NCBI RefSeq assembly: GCF_905201705.1
Contig: NZ_CAJKOX010000002.1
Location: 92,779-156,778, forward strand
Direction of reading: 5' to 3'
Source of the DNA: an uncultured Marvinbryantia sp.
GTDB taxonomy: Bacteria > Bacillota > Clostridia > Lachnospirales > Lachnospiraceae
DNA length: 64,000 nucleotides
The notes beneath the pieces were generated by a model. It had not been told where the DNA came from and did no database searches. It worked only from the letters and a program-made list of their open reading frames with translations. The position numbers were made by a program, and so were the translations under genes. Shown here one piece after another: positions 52,654 through 60,971 of the stretch. Position 1 is the first letter of the stretch. The number at the start of each line of letters is the position of its first letter.

Positions 52654-53685
52654 ATGAGCTGTACAGAAAAACGTCACATTCTGGAAATCGACGAGCTGTC
52701 GGTTTCCTTTCTGCAATATGAGAATGATCGCAGCAGCAGACAGGTGGAGTTGCCGGTGATCTCCCGGCTGTCCGTCTCTGTCCATGAGGGCGAGATCGTG
52801 GCGGTGGTCGGCTCCAGCGGCTCCGGCAAGAGCCTGCTGGCGCACGCTATCCTGGGGATGCTGCCGTATAATGCGAAGGTCGGCGGACAGATGTACTTTG
52901 ACGGAGAGCTGCTGACGGCGGAAAAAATGAAGGAGCTTCGTGGGCATAAGATCGCCTTTGTCCCACAGAGCACGACCTATCTCGATCCGCTGATGAAGGT
53001 GGGCGAGCAGGTGAGCCAGGGAAAAAAGAACGCGGCGCGCCGCCAGCGTCAGAGATCACTTTTTGCGCGCTACGGTCTGGGAAAAGATGTAGACAATAAG
53101 TATCCTTTTGAATGCTCCGGCGGAATGACCCGGCGCGTGCTTCTGACGTCGGCGCTGATGGAGGAGCCGGAGCTGATCATTGCGGACGAGCCGACGCCGG
53201 GCATGGATCTGGCGCTGGCAAAGAAATCTATGGAGGATTTCCGTGCCTTTGCAGACGAGGGACATGGCGTACTGCTCATCACACATGATATTGAGCTGGC
53301 TCTGGAGGTGGCGGACCGGGTGGCTGTATTCTATGCAGGCACAACAATCGAGGAAGCCCCAGTTGCGGATTTTGCTTCGGAAGAAACCCTGCGCCATCCT
53401 TATACGAAAGCGCTGTGGCGGGCGATGCCGCAGAATGGATTTGAACCGCTTCCGGGTGTGCAGCCCTATGTAAAGGATATGCCGCAGGGCTGTCCGTTCG
53501 GACCGCGCTGCAGCATGTATTCGGAAAAGTGCCGGAGCGACGTCCCCATGCGGCGCGTAGGCTGCGCGACAGTGCGCTGCGTGCAGTACAAAGGAGAGCC
53601 GCTTGCGGTGGAGGCGCACCACGCACATTGCGGGCCGGTACGAATAAGTGACATCTCACAGGACAGAGCAGAATATAGCAGGTGA
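52654..53685 (+). CDS. ABC transporter ATP-binding protein, DppD/NikD class
   Basis: 343 residues from ATG 52654 (CAGGAGGATTTT upstream). Walker A GSSGSGKS, signature CSGGMTRR (variant of LSGGMxQR), Walker B LIIADEPTPGMD, and the C-terminal CPFGPRCSMYSEKC, the Cys-rich extension of dipeptide/nickel ATPases. The signature motif starts with Cys and has R for Q. The last ~13 residues are encoded by a 34-base tandem repeat and are probably not conserved. Confidence 0.9.
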   Translation: MSCTEKRHILEIDELSVSFLQYENDRSSRQVELPVISRLSVSVHEGEIVAVVGSSGSGKSLLAHAILGMLPYNAKVGGQMYFDGELLTAEKMKELRGHKIAFVPQSTTYLDPLMKVGEQVSQGKKNAARRQRQRSLFARYGLGKDVDNKYPFECSGGMTRRVLLTSALMEEPELIIADEPTPGMDLALAKKSMEDFRAFADEGHGVLLITHDIELALEVADRVAVFYAGTTIEEAPVADFASEETLRHPYTKALWRAMPQNGFEPLPGVQPYVKDMPQGCPFGPRCSMYSEKCRSDVPMRRVGCATVRCVQYKGEPLAVEAHHAHCGPVRISDISQDRAEYSR

Positions 53686-53724
53686 CATATCGCAGGGCAG
53701 AACAGAATACAGCAGGTGACATCT
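53648..53724 (+). repeat. 34-bp tandem repeat spanning the stop codon of the NikD-like gene
   Basis: Units GTGACATCTCACAGGACAGA... (53648-53681) and GTGACATATCGCAGGGCAGA... (53682-53715) match at most positions, and a third partial unit starts at 53716 (GTGACATCT). Each unit ends in CAGAATA.AGCAG. The stop codon at 53683-53685 falls at the start of unit 2. Unit length 34 is not a multiple of 3, so copy-number change would alter the C-terminus. Confidence 0.8.
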
Positions 53725-53771
53725 GCGCAAATTGAGATGCAGCAGGAGCATCATATTAACGGAGGAAAGCT

Positions 53772-54368
53772 ATGGTACTGGAAGCGCATAATGTAACATT
53801 TTCCTATGAGGAGAGGGAGGGCACTGTTTTTCAGAATGTGTCCCTGAGGGTAGACAGCAGCGAGCGCGCGGCGATCCTGGGACCGAGCGGTTTTGGAAAG
53901 ACGACGCTCTGCAAAATTCTGGCGGGCTATTTAAAGCCTCAGTCCGGCGAGGTCCTTCTGGATGGAAAGCCGCTTCCGAAAAAGGGATACTGTCCGGTGC
54001 AGATGATCTGGCAGCATCCGGAGCGCGCGGTGAACCCGCGTCTGCGCATGAGGGATACACTGACGGACGGACAGGACATCGAGGAGCGCATCATCCGGGA
54101 GCTTGGCATCGAGCAGGACTGGATGAACCGCTATCCGCAGGAGCTGTCCGGCGGAGAGCTGCAGCGCTTCTGTATCGCGCGCGCCCTCGGAAGAGACACA
54201 AAATTTCTGATCGCCGATGAAATCAGCACCATGCTGGACATGATCACGCAGAGCCAGATCTGGAATTTTCTGCTGAAAGAGACAAAAGAGAGGGGAATCG
54301 GACTGATCGTTGTGTCGCACAGCGAGCCTCTTCTGTCAAGGATTGCGGGGCGGAGGATACGGTTCTGA
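53772..54368 (+). CDS. ABC transporter ATP-binding protein, OppF/NikE class, short form
   Basis: 198 residues, shorter than NikE/OppF (about 260-330). Walker A GPSGFGKTT, signature LSGGELQRFCIARAL, Walker B FLIADEISTMLD, H-loop VVSHSEP. It lacks the C-terminal Cys-rich extension. Second ATPase of the importer whose binding protein starts at 49137. CGGAGGAAAGCT precedes the ATG. Confidence 0.88.
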   Translation: MVLEAHNVTFSYEEREGTVFQNVSLRVDSSERAAILGPSGFGKTTLCKILAGYLKPQSGEVLLDGKPLPKKGYCPVQMIWQHPERAVNPRLRMRDTLTDGQDIEERIIRELGIEQDWMNRYPQELSGGELQRFCIARALGRDTKFLIADEISTMLDMITQSQIWNFLLKETKERGIGLIVVSHSEPLLSRIAGRRIRF

Positions 54369-54404
54369 ATGCGAAGGCAGTGAGGCGGTATTTTCAGGCA
54401 CACA

Positions 54405-54459
54405 GCACCGCCAAATGCTCGTGCAAGCACGGCACTTGGCTCATTGCTCGCGGGAATAA
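54405..54459 (+). repeat. Dispersed intergenic repeat R2, copy c
   Basis: CCGCCAAATG, an internal hairpin CGTGC-AA-GCACG, then GGCACTTGGCTCATTGCTCGCGGGAATAA. The right half is identical to copy a (17113). It begins 37 bases after the stop of the last importer gene. Confidence 0.8.
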
Positions 54460-54491
54460 AAAAGGCAAAAGAATACAGAGAATCAAAAGGG

Positions 54492-54530
54492 GCAGGATAT
54501 TTCCGAAAAGAAAAATTTCCTGCTTTTTTT
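54492..54530 (+). terminator. Rho-independent terminator of the importer operon
   Basis: GCAGGA(T)ATTTC pairs with ATTTCCTGC, with a GAAAAGAAAA-type loop, and seven T follow. Confidence 0.82.
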
Positions 54531-54570
54531 ATGAAAAAAGTAATCTATAGTTGCTGTTTACGCAAGCCTC

Positions 54571-54708
54571 AAACACCTGCTGCGACGCGAAGCTAGTCTT
54601 GTGGGTTTGAGGCGTGAGAACGTGATTCAGGCGTGAGCAAATCCTATTCGCGAAGCGAATTTTAAATGGATTTGCGAAGGTTGCTGTGAACGAAGTGAAC
54701 CGTAATAG
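54571..54708 (+). repeat. Dispersed intergenic repeat R1, copy c (long form)
   Basis: Matches copy b (8192-8320) almost base for base in AAACACCTGCTGCGACGCGAAGC, TGTGGGTTTGAGGCGTGAGAAC and ATTCGCGAAGCGAATTTT. Its own 5' flank CCTCAAAC (54568-54575) pairs with GTTTGAGG further in, so the long form can fold as two successive hairpins. It fills much of the 444-base gap before the exporter genes. Confidence 0.85.
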
Positions 54709-54743
54709 TCTATAAAAGTTTTGTTAAATTTCTATAAAGGGAC

Positions 54744-54772
54744 TTGATTATTTATATATATAGTAATAAAAT
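54744..54772 (+). promoter_or_regulatory. Promoter of the ABC exporter pair
   Basis: TTGATT (54744-54749), a 17-base spacer and TAAAAT (54767-54772), 41 bases before the start codon, in an AT-rich stretch (TATATATATAG). Confidence 0.55.
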
Positions 54773-54812
54773 TTATTAACTTCGTATGAAAAAAGAGTGA
54801 GGGGAAAAGGAA

Positions 54813-56972
54813 ATGCTGAAGCTTGTGAAATATATGAAAAGATCGGTGGGCTATATGCTGCTGATCGTGCTGCTGCTTTTTCTGCAGGCATATTGTGATC
54901 TGTCGCTGCCTTCCTACACCTCGGATATTATTAATGTGGGAATCCAGCAAAAAGGAATAGAGGACGGCGTGCCGGAACAGATCAGCGCGCAGTCGTTTAA
55001 ACATTTGCTGCTGTTTCTTGACGAGGAGCAGCAGGAGCAGGTGAAGTCCGTCTATAAAGAGCAGGGTGACGCCTGGTATCTGCAGGAAATCAGCGGCGAA
55101 GAGAGACAGGAGCTGAACGGGACGCTTGGAAAGGCAGAGGTCGCCCTGGTGAGTCTTTCCCAGGAGGAGACGGCGGCTGCTATCAAAGAGCAGATGAACC
55201 TGCCGGAGAACGCAGATCTGTTTGAGACGATTGCCGCGCTTCCGGCTGCGATGCGGGAGCGGATGCTCTCTGGCATCAGCGGACAGATGGATCAGATGCC
55301 GGAGTCGATCATCACGCAGATGGCAGTCGGCTTTGTGCAGAGTGAGTACGACAGCCTTGGCGAGGATATGGACGCGATGCAGATGCGGTATCTGCTGGCC
55401 ACCGGACTGAAAATGCTGGCGCTGGCGTTCCTTGGCATGGTGGCGGCGATCAGTATTACGTTTTTGTCGGCGCGTGTGGCGGCGACGACCGGACATGATC
55501 TGCGCGCGGTGGTATACCGCAAGGTGATCGGTTTTTCGAACGCGGAATTTAACCAGTTTTCCACGGCGTCGCTGATTACGCGCAGTACAAACGATATTCA
55601 GCAGGTGCAGCTTCTTATGGCAATGTTTTTCCGCATTGTCTGCTACGCGCCGATCCTTGGCGTCGGCGGCGTGCTGAAGGTGCTTGGCACGGATGTTTCC
55701 ATGAGCTGGATCATCGGTCTGGCCGTGGTGCTGATCGTACTGGTGGTATTTATATTGTTCAGGGTTGCGATGCCGCGCTTTAAGATACTGCAGACGCTGA
55801 TCGACCGACTGAATCTGGTGACGCGGGAAATCCTGACCGGTATCCCGGTAATCCGTGCGTTCAGCCGCGAAAAGCATGAGGAGGAGCGCTTTGAGAAGGC
55901 AAACAGCGATCTGATGAAAACAAACCTGTTTGTCAACCGCTGCATGACCTTTATGATGCCGGTGATGATGCTGATCATGAACGGCGTGACGGTGCTGATC
56001 GTTTACAACGGCGCCCATGCGATCGATAACGGAAGTATGCAGGTGGGCGATATGATGGCGTTTATCCAGTATGCGATGCAGATCATTATGTCGTTCCTGA
56101 TGATAACGATACTTTCTATTATGCTGCCGCGTGCGAGTGTTTCCGGCAAGCGTATCAGTGAAATCCTGGAGACGCAGGCGACCATCCATGATCCGGAGAA
56201 GCCGCGCACGCCGAATGTGTCCGTGAAGGGCAGGCTGGAGTTTGATCACGTTTCCTTCGCGTATCCGGATGCGGAGGAGGAAGTGCTCTCAGATATCAGC
56301 TTTACGGCGGAGAAGGGCGAGACGATTGCAATCATCGGCAGTACCGGAAGCGGAAAGAGCACGCTGGTGAATCTGATCCCGCGCTTTTATGATGTGACGA
56401 AGGGCGAGATTCGTCTGGACGGCGTGGATATCCGCAAAATGTCACAAAAAGATGTGCGGGGACGCCTCGGCTATGTGCCGCAGAAGGGCGTGCTGTTCTC
56501 AGGAACGATCGATTCCAACATCCGCTACGGCAGACCGGAGGCACCGACGGCGGATGTAGAGCGGGCGGCGCAGATCGCGCAGGCGGAGGAATTTATTAAG
56601 GAGAAACCGGAGGGCTATGCGTCTCCGATCGCGCAGGGCGGAACGAACGTGTCCGGCGGGCAGAAGCAGCGTCTGTCGATCGCGCGTGCAATTGAGAAGA
56701 ATCCGGAAATCCTAATTTTCGACGACAGCTTTTCTGCGCTGGATTATAAGACGGATGTGGCTGTGCGCCGGGCGCTGCGGGAGGCGACGGCGGAGACGAC
56801 CACGATTATTGTGGCGCAGCGCATCAGTACGATCCTTCATGCCGACAAGATCATTGTGCTCGATGAGGGGCGGATGGCAGGCATGGGTACGCACAGGGAG
56901 CTGCTGGAAAACTGCGAGGTTTACCGGCAGATTGCCGAGTCTCAGCTTTCAAAGGAGGAACTGGCAGGATGA
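54813..56972 (+). CDS. ABC exporter half-transporter with large extracytoplasmic insertion
   Basis: 719 residues against about 580 for the class. TM1 (residues ~12-30) is followed by a ~150-residue soluble, Gln/Glu-rich insert (about 45-190) before TM2, which should face outside. The nucleotide-binding domain is complete: GSTGSGKSTLVNLIPRFYD, signature NVSGGQKQRLSIARA, Walker B ILIFDDSFSALD (Asp in place of the catalytic Glu). That substitution is usual in the degenerate half of a heterodimer. AGAGTGAGGGGAAAAGGAA site. Overlaps its partner gene by 4 bases. Confidence 0.9.
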   Translation: MLKLVKYMKRSVGYMLLIVLLLFLQAYCDLSLPSYTSDIINVGIQQKGIEDGVPEQISAQSFKHLLLFLDEEQQEQVKSVYKEQGDAWYLQEISGEERQELNGTLGKAEVALVSLSQEETAAAIKEQMNLPENADLFETIAALPAAMRERMLSGISGQMDQMPESIITQMAVGFVQSEYDSLGEDMDAMQMRYLLATGLKMLALAFLGMVAAISITFLSARVAATTGHDLRAVVYRKVIGFSNAEFNQFSTASLITRSTNDIQQVQLLMAMFFRIVCYAPILGVGGVLKVLGTDVSMSWIIGLAVVLIVLVVFILFRVAMPRFKILQTLIDRLNLVTREILTGIPVIRAFSREKHEEERFEKANSDLMKTNLFVNRCMTFMMPVMMLIMNGVTVLIVYNGAHAIDNGSMQVGDMMAFIQYAMQIIMSFLMITILSIMLPRASVSGKRISEILETQATIHDPEKPRTPNVSVKGRLEFDHVSFAYPDAEEEVLSDISFTAEKGETIAIIGSTGSGKSTLVNLIPRFYDVTKGEIRLDGVDIRKMSQKDVRGRLGYVPQKGVLFSGTIDSNIRYGRPEAPTADVERAAQIAQAEEFIKEKPEGYASPIAQGGTNVSGGQKQRLSIARAIEKNPEILIFDDSFSALDYKTDVAVRRALREATAETTTIIVAQRISTILHADKIIVLDEGRMAGMGTHRELLENCEVYRQIAESQLSKEELAG

Positions 56973-58795
56973 GTGAGCAGAGAAGATCTGGAATGCGCGG
57001 TTCACGCAAAATGGGGAATGAGAAGGCAAAGGACTTCCGCGGAACGATGGCGAAGCTCCTTTCGTATATGAAGCGCTATCGTCTCCGTTTTCTGACGATG
57101 CTGGTGTTTGCTGTGGCCGGCACGGTGTTCAGCATTATCGGTCCGAGGATTCTCGGAAAGGCGACGACGGAGCTGTTTAACGGACTTGTTGCAAAAATTC
57201 AGGGAACGGGTTCCATCGATTTTGGAAAGATTACTGCGATCCTTGCCGGGCTGATGTGCCTGTATGCGGCGAGCGCACTGTTTTCGTTCGTGCAGGGATA
57301 TGTGATGAGCGGCATTTCCAACGACGTTTCCTACAGCCTGCGAAAGGAAATTTCGCAGAAAATGAACAGGATGCCGCTCAGCTATTTTGAGAGCCGCACA
57401 AACGGCGAGATCCTGTCGCGCGTCACAAACGATGTGGATACGCTGCAGCAGAGTCTGAATCAGAGCTTCACGCAGCTTATTACGTCCGCGACAACGATCA
57501 TCGGCGTGCTGGTGATGATGCTGAGCATTAATGTCTGGATGACGCTTTGTGCGCTGCTGATCCTGCCGGTTTCCATGGGAATTATCGGACAGGTGATGAA
57601 GCGCTCGCAGAAATATTTCCAGAGACAGCAGGCGTATCTGGGCGAAGTGAACGGTCAGATCGAGGAGGTTTACGGCGGACACAATATCGTGAAAGCCTTC
57701 AATAAAGAGGAAGACGTGATCAGCGTCTTTGAGGAGACAAACAAAAAGCTGTACGATTCCGCGTGGAAATCGCAGTTTTTCTCCGGCATGATGATGCCGG
57801 TCATGCAGTTTGTCGGCAACCTGGGCTACGTGATGGTGGCGCTGCTCGGCGGCTTTTTCGCTATCCGCGGCGCGATCGAGGTAGGCGATATCCAGTCATT
57901 CTTCCAATATATCCGCAATTTCACGCAGCCGATCCAGCAGCTCGCGCAGGTGACGAACATGCTGCAGTCCACGGCGGCTGCCTCGGAGCGTGTGTTTGAG
58001 TTTCTCGATGAGGAGGAAGAACCGCAGATTGCCGAGCATCCGGTGAGCATCGAGGGGCTGAAGGGAAATGTGGAGTTCGACCATGTGTCGTTCGGCTATC
58101 AGCCGGATAAGATCATTGTGCATGATTTTTCGGCGGATATCAAAGACGGGCAGAAGATCGCGATCGTCGGACCGACCGGTGCGGGCAAGACTACGATGGT
58201 GAAGCTGCTGATGCGTTTCTACGATGTAAACAGCGGTTCCATCAGGATTGACGGGCATGATCTGCGGGAATTCAATCGCAGTGAGCTGCGGGAGATGTTC
58301 GGCATGGTCCTGCAGGATACCTGGCTGTTCTCCGGCACGATCATGGAAAACATCCGTTACGGAAGGCTGGACGCCACCGATGAGGAGGTCATCGCCGCGG
58401 CAAAGGCGGCGCATATCCACAAATTTATCATGACGCAGCCGGGCGGCTACCAGATGGTGCTGAATGAGGAAACCAACAATATTTCGCAGGGGCAGAAGCA
58501 GCTCCTCACAATCGCGCGGGCAATCCTGGCGGACAACGAGATCCTCATTCTCGACGAGGCGACGTCCTCCGTCGATACCCGCACAGAGGAGCGCATCCAG
58601 AAAGCGATGGATAATCTGATGAAAGGGCGCACCAGCTTTGTTATCGCACACCGTCTCTCCACCATCCGCGACGCCGACCTCATCCTCGTCATGAAAGACG
58701 GCGACATCATCGAGCAGGGAAATCACGACGAGCTGATGAAAAAAGGCGGCTTCTACGCGAACCTATATAACAGTCAGTTTGAAAAAGCGGTATAG
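56969..58795 (+). CDS. ABC exporter half-transporter, second subunit
   Basis: 608 residues, six membrane segments and a C-terminal nucleotide-binding domain: GPTGAGKTTMVKLLMRFYD, signature NISQGQKQLLTIARA, Walker B ILILDEATSSVDTRTE with the catalytic Glu, and IAHRLSTI for the H-loop. It forms the heterodimer with the preceding protein; this class (YfiBC/BmrCD-like) exports drugs or lipids. A short Arg/Lys-rich N-terminal tail precedes TM1. Followed by a long terminator. Confidence 0.93.
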   Translation: MSEQRRSGMRGSRKMGNEKAKDFRGTMAKLLSYMKRYRLRFLTMLVFAVAGTVFSIIGPRILGKATTELFNGLVAKIQGTGSIDFGKITAILAGLMCLYAASALFSFVQGYVMSGISNDVSYSLRKEISQKMNRMPLSYFESRTNGEILSRVTNDVDTLQQSLNQSFTQLITSATTIIGVLVMMLSINVWMTLCALLILPVSMGIIGQVMKRSQKYFQRQQAYLGEVNGQIEEVYGGHNIVKAFNKEEDVISVFEETNKKLYDSAWKSQFFSGMMMPVMQFVGNLGYVMVALLGGFFAIRGAIEVGDIQSFFQYIRNFTQPIQQLAQVTNMLQSTAAASERVFEFLDEEEEPQIAEHPVSIEGLKGNVEFDHVSFGYQPDKIIVHDFSADIKDGQKIAIVGPTGAGKTTMVKLLMRFYDVNSGSIRIDGHDLREFNRSELREMFGMVLQDTWLFSGTIMENIRYGRLDATDEEVIAAAKAAHIHKFIMTQPGGYQMVLNEETNNISQGQKQLLTIARAILADNEILILDEATSSVDTRTEERIQKAMDNLMKGRTSFVIAHRLSTIRDADLILVMKDGDIIEQGNHDELMKKGGFYANLYNSQFEKAV

Positions 58796-58801
58796 CCGTG
58801 C

Positions 58802-58864
58802 AAAAAGCCAACACAAGTTTGCGTGGGAGCTTGCTCACAAAGCAAAACTTGTGTTGAGCTTTTT
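58802..58864. terminator. Long terminator hairpin after the exporter operon
   Basis: AAAAAGC then CAACACAAGTTT (58809-58820) pairs with AAACTTGTGTTG (58845-58856) then GCTTTTT. The A and T tracts on both sides make it two-way. Confidence 0.9.
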
Positions 58865-59042
58865 ATAGGGCGCTCGCCCACAGTGACGCATTGAGCATTT
58901 GGCGAGGTGTTTTCGAGCCTAGTGCGAAAGTGTGCAGAGCAGAAGAAGCGGAGCGGAATCGAGGTGAGCACGGCGTCCGGAAAGATGCAAAAAGATTAAG
59001 GCGGGCAGGTGCAGGATATATATTTTTGGGAGATAATTGCAG

Positions 59043-59321
59043 ATGACAACAATCGATTATTTAGAGGAACTTCAAGGACGCGCAAGGCGGGACGCTGCCC
59101 TGCGCCGGGAGCTGCTTGCCACGAGGCAGGATCGCGATCCTCTGCGGGCGTTCTGCCGTAAGTGTCGCGAACTGGGATATCCTATTTATGAAATGGACGT
59201 CATCGCAGCAGGCGAGGAATTTCATGCGGCGATGAAACGCAGCACGAACGGAGGCGGGGAAAATTCTCCCATGCTCGACGGACAGGATGATTTTTACGAA
59301 TTATTTTTTGCAAGCTTATAA
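59043..59321 (+). CDS. Nif11-like small protein
   Basis: 92 residues from ATG 59043 (GGGAG ten bases upstream; TTG 59037 is an alternative). The central PLRAFCRKCRELGYPIYEMDVIAAGEEF has the spacing of a Nif11 domain (FC..A.ELGY.....DL), which is found alone and as leader of some RiPP precursors. The tail KRSTNGGGENSPMLDGQDDF is acidic and Gly-rich; it has no Gly-Gly leader cleavage site followed by a core rich in Cys, Ser or Thr. No RiPP-modifying gene is nearby. A compact terminator follows. Confidence 0.55.
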   Translation: MTTIDYLEELQGRARRDAALRRELLATRQDRDPLRAFCRKCRELGYPIYEMDVIAAGEEFHAAMKRSTNGGGENSPMLDGQDDFYELFFASL

Positions 59322-59331
59322 AGAAAAGGCG

Positions 59332-59359
59332 ACGGCATCCGTATGGGTGCCGTTATTTT
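59332..59359 (+). terminator. Terminator after the Nif11-like gene
   Basis: ACGGCATCC (59332-59340), GTAT loop, GGGTGCCGT (59345-59353), then TATTTTA. Confidence 0.8.
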
Positions 59360-59361
59360 AG

Positions 59362-59412
59362 GTGCTCCCGGTGGGCGCACGTTCTAAGGGGTGAAAGTCC
59401 CTGACCCGCCCG
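59362..59412 (+). mobile_element. Possible 5' fragment of a group II intron
   Basis: GTGCTCCCGGTGGGCGCAC with GGGGTGAAAGTCCCTGACCCGCCC resembles the first bases of bacterial group II introns (GTGCG start and the GGTGAAAGTCC segment of domain I). The rest of the ribozyme and the reverse transcriptase are absent; a vWA gene remnant follows at once. Recognition is from memory only. Confidence 0.35.
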
Positions 59413-59419
59413 ACATTGT

Positions 59420-59600
59420 ATGGCATTGCTGGATGCAGTGGGGCAGCGATTGAAAAGATTGATAATGTTCAGAAATATCTTCAGTGAGCACATAAAGCAG
59501 GAAAAGTCATATTTGTTATTACTACCGATGGGTCGGAAAATTCCAGTGAGAATTTTACATATAAAAATCTTGATAAATGACGAAAAATCACTCGAACACC
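59420..59600 (+). pseudogene. vWA-domain protein, internal fragment with frameshift and stops
   Basis: MALLDAVG in one frame is followed, after the apparent loss of one G in GTGGGGCAGCG, by AAIEKIDNVQKYLQ, a TGA stop, AHKAGKVIFVITTDGSENSS and FTYKNLDK, then another stop. The order (TALLDA...G.I, then GKVIFVITTDG.EN) is that of the middle of free-standing von Willebrand A proteins (MIDAS region). The N-terminal DxSxS part is missing, replaced by the intron-like sequence. Clearly non-functional. Confidence 0.6.
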
Positions 59601-59664
59601 CATTTTTTTGATATCCAAAGAAAGAATTCTATGATAAAATATGTGAAAGAAATTAAAGCAACGA

Positions 59665-59805
59665 ACGATTAGCATAAAAACGATTACTGCGGAAACCACC
59701 TGGCAGTTGGAAACGGCAGAAGGTGTGAAAAGATATGTTTCCAAGCTTGAGAGAAAACTACTGAAACAATTGGAGAAAGACATAATTCTTCATATAGAGT
59801 TTTAA
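59665..59805 (+). pseudogene. C-terminal remnant of a large protein, probably BREX brxC/pglY
   Basis: The frame ending at 59805 reads ITAETTWQLETAEGVKRY, then VSKLERKLLKQLEKDIILHIEF. This resembles the last ~40 residues of BREX P-loop proteins (W.I.SE.DVD.Y...L...LL..LE.DT...IEF). No start codon or ribosome site precedes it. The assignment draws support from the pglX start found 1.8 kb downstream, since brxC normally precedes pglX. Sequence resemblance is from memory and should be treated as tentative. Confidence 0.45.
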
Positions 59806-59891
59806 TTGGATTGTTGCAGGAAATACTATTAAACGTATAAATGGTGATTGGAGAACAATATTGGTAGGATTATGCAATTATGGAGAGCTAA

Positions 59892-60971
59892 ATGGAGGTG
59901 GAGTCGGTGAAAGTAAATAAACTTACTTTGAGTAATTTTATGCTTTTTGAAAATGCAGAAATTAACTGGGCAAAAAATATTAATATCATTTGTGGAGAAA
60001 ACAGCACAGGCAAAACAACGTTATTAAAAGTGATGTATTCTGTTTTAAAGCCTCTTGGAAAAGGATATAAAGAGGGGGCGACGAAAGAAATAGAAGAAAA
60101 GATGTTTGTGGATAAACTGCAGGGCGTTTTTCGCCCAGATGGCATGAAAATAGGTCGCCTGGTAAGCAGAAAACAGGGTAGTAACCGTACTGATTTTTCA
60201 GTGTTATTGGATAAGAATCAGCAGATTTCGGTAGGCTTTGGATATCGACAGGAAAATCATGCAGATATTAAGATGGATCAGATAAAATCCTTTGGAAATT
60301 TTGACGTGATTTATATTCCTACAAAGGAAATGATTTCTACTACAGAACACTTTGCATCTCTTTATGAGGAGTACCATATTGATTTTGAGGAAATGTATTA
60401 CGATCTCACGAAATTGCTGGATAGACCGCTCTCAAAAGGGGCAAACACTAATGAGCAGAATGAAGTTCTGAAAAACTTTGAAGAAATTATGAAGGGTCAG
60501 ATTGTTCAGAAGGATAAAAAGTTCTTTTTGAAAATAAAAGACGAGGGCGAATTTGAAATGGGGCTGTTATCAGATGGTTATCGGAAACTTTCCATGATTG
60601 TATATATGATTCTATCTGGTAGTCTGAATAAGAATACCATACTTTTCTGGGATGAGCCGGAAACAAATATGAATCCGAAAATGATCCGGCCAATTGTACA
60701 GGCTCTGGTTGCTTTGGCAAAAATGGGCGTTCAGATTTTTGTGACGACACATGATTATTTTGTACAGCAGGAATTTAATATGCTTACCGTATATCCAGAA
60801 TTAAATTCAGAACATCTGGACATACGCTTCATGTCACTGTATCGTGATGAGCGGGCGGGTGATGTGAAATTTGAAATGGAAAAAACGGCGTCAGATTTAA
60901 AGCATAATGCGATTATGCAGGAATTTGATGCAATGTATGATAGAGAACAGAGGATCATTTATGGAGATTAG
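59892..60971 (+). CDS. AAA/ABC-type ATPase (OLD/AAA_15-like), candidate defence ATPase
   Basis: 359 residues. Walker A GENSTGKTT (35-43) directly after LTLSNFMLFENAEINW, an ABC-signature-like LLSDGYRKLS (225-234), Walker B ILFWDEPETN (250-259) with the catalytic Glu, and a switch His in VTTHDYF (287). The SMC/RecF-like layout without a long coiled coil matches ATPases of phage-defence pairs (as in Septu, PARIS, Gabija-type). No TOPRIM domain is fused. Overlaps the nuclease-like gene by 11 bases, so the two are co-translated. GC is lower than in the rest of the window. Not part of core BREX, though it sits between probable brxC and pglX remnants. Confidence 0.8.
   Translation: MEVESVKVNKLTLSNFMLFENAEINWAKNINIICGENSTGKTTLLKVMYSVLKPLGKGYKEGATKEIEEKMFVDKLQGVFRPDGMKIGRLVSRKQGSNRTDFSVLLDKNQQISVGFGYRQENHADIKMDQIKSFGNFDVIYIPTKEMISTTEHFASLYEEYHIDFEEMYYDLTKLLDRPLSKGANTNEQNEVLKNFEEIMKGQIVQKDKKFFLKIKDEGEFEMGLLSDGYRKLSMIVYMILSGSLNKNTILFWDEPETNMNPKMIRPIVQALVALAKMGVQIFVTTHDYFVQQEFNMLTVYPELNSEHLDIRFMSLYRDERAGDVKFEMEKTASDLKHNAIMQEFDAMYDREQRIIYGD

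Noticed and set aside
53648..53724. CRISPR-like array
   Set aside because: The 34-base units are directly adjacent with no spacers, and no cas genes are present.
54732..56249. 505-codon open frame on the minus strand
   Set aside because: It lies fully antisense to the ABC exporter gene, has a His/Arg-rich composition typical of a shadow frame, and has no ribosome site.
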